A stretch of DNA of 64,000 nucleotides, from assembly GCA_947447895.1 (NCBI GenBank), contig CANFLM010000001.1:1-64000 (forward strand). The letters run 5' to 3'. The DNA comes from Hyphomicrobiales bacterium. GTDB taxonomy: Bacteria; Pseudomonadota; Alphaproteobacteria; Rhizobiales; Beijerinckiaceae. Position 1 is the first letter of the stretch, and every line of letters begins with the position of its first letter. Under the pieces are notes generated by a model, which searched no databases, was not told the DNA's origin, and saw only the letters and a program-made list of their open reading frames with translations. Shown one piece after another: positions 63,535 to 64,000 of the stretch. A program made the position numbers and the translations under genes.

Positions 63535-64000
63535 ATGGACAGAAATATTGAGAGCGATAATGCCGATGGTCGAAATTCCCTATGGGCGTTGCTGTGGTCC
63601 TATCGCTGGTTTTTGATCGTTGCATTTGTGGTGGTGCTGTTTGCTGGCTGGCAGGTTATGCGGATGGTGTTCGGACCGGCGGTGGTTGTCGAACAGATCA
63701 AACGGGGCAATCTGGTGCAGACGGTGGTGGCCAGCGGCCATTTCGAGACCCCATACCGCGTCGACATCGGCAGCCAGATCACGGGAGTTGTCTCCGACGT
63801 GCTGGTTGATGAGGGCGATCAGGTGCAGGCGGGTCAAATCCTCGTCAAGATTGAAGCCAGTGAACTCCAGGCCACAGTGGTGCAGGCCAGAGGCAGTTTG
63901 GATCAGGCCGAAGCCCATATGCGTCAGTTGACCGAGATGACCCTACCAACCGCTCAAGAAAACCTGATCGGGGCACAGGCGACCTTGCGGGAGGTCGAAA
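63535..64000 (+). CDS. HlyD/MacA-type periplasmic adaptor subunit (5' part only)
   Basis: ATG 63535 opens a frame that runs off the window. The protein begins with an N-terminal membrane anchor (SYRWFLIVAFVVVLFAG). The adaptor start VVEQIKRGNLVQTVVASG and the biotinyl-lipoyl segment VDIGSQITGVVSDVLVDEGD follow, with QVQAGQILVKIEASEL before a coiled coil. This is typical of MacA-like adaptors that couple an inner-membrane ABC pump to an outer-membrane channel. It is divergent from the deacetylase gene. The partner genes would lie to the right of the window. Confidence 0.88.
   Translation, partial: MDRNIESDNADGRNSLWALLWSYRWFLIVAFVVVLFAGWQVMRMVFGPAVVVEQIKRGNLVQTVVASGHFETPYRVDIGSQITGVVSDVLVDEGDQVQAGQILVKIEASELQATVVQARGSLDQAEAHMRQLTEMTLPTAQENLIGAQATLREVE

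Overview
This window is a 64 kb piece of chromosome from an alphaproteobacterium. Coding DNA has moderate to high GC, and there are several very AT-rich intergenic islands. The clearest lineage marks are a circularly permuted two-piece tmRNA encoding the tag ANDNYAPVAVAA at the left edge, a MucR/Ros regulator, and the housekeeping order thyA-folA-hflK-hflC-degP / serB / miaA / ilvB-ilvH-ilvC-leuA. That order suggests a Rhodospirillales-like member, but this is inference from synteny. I see no rRNA, tRNA, CRISPR array, intact insertion sequence or prophage.

Left part (1-31 kb), mostly core metabolism. tmRNA lies opposite a thymidylate block (thyA, GNAT acetyltransferase, folA), followed by the HflKC/DUF2065/DegP membrane proteostasis genes. 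Divergent serB and miaA come next. The branched-chain amino acid block holds ilvB, ilvH, ilvC and leuA. Both ilvB and leuA are preceded by short ORFs that look like attenuator leader peptides (LQLVV before ilvB; a Leu-rich run before leuA). An aspartate/glutamate racemase-family gene and a GST gene sit between ilvB and ilvH. A three-gene ABC importer runs directly into a pyridoxal kinase. Further on are a GT-C-like membrane protein, an SDR, a cytoplasmic-looking penicillin acylase relative, a queC/queuosine-precursor-transporter pair and two MFS transporters. A decayed BrnT/CopG-type toxin-antitoxin pair follows, with stop codons in the toxin and a frameshift in the antitoxin.

Middle part (30-48 kb), accessory. 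It contains an M81 (MlrC-like) peptidase, two lipoproteins and a 797-residue protein with 20 EF-hand-like loops in three near-identical six-loop super-repeats. Then come an OafA-type acyltransferase with an SGNH domain, an outer-membrane barrel protein, a DHA2 exporter, a Sel1 protein and an MBL/CMD pair. It ends with a Cys-rich small secreted protein, MucR, a glycine-zipper lipoprotein, a PHA-synthase-like hydrolase and an AraC regulator interrupted by an in-frame stop.

Right part (49-63 kb), an exopolysaccharide locus on the minus strand. In transcription order it holds a polysaccharide deacetylase, an ExoY-like priming transferase, a GT2-Wzz (PCP) fusion, a GT4 transferase, a Wzx flippase-GH16 glycanase fusion, an ExoF/Wza-like export protein, an ExoQ/Wzy-like polymerase, a mannose-6-phosphate isomerase-type cupin, galE, a host-attachment-family protein and an unknown protein. 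The five genes from ExoY to the export protein overlap by 4 nt or are 1 nt apart. Together they would prime, extend, flip, trim, polymerise and export a Wzx/Wzy-type polymer. The two fusions and the AT-rich flanks make this the most unusual part of the window. A truncated HlyD/MacA-type adaptor gene begins at the right edge.
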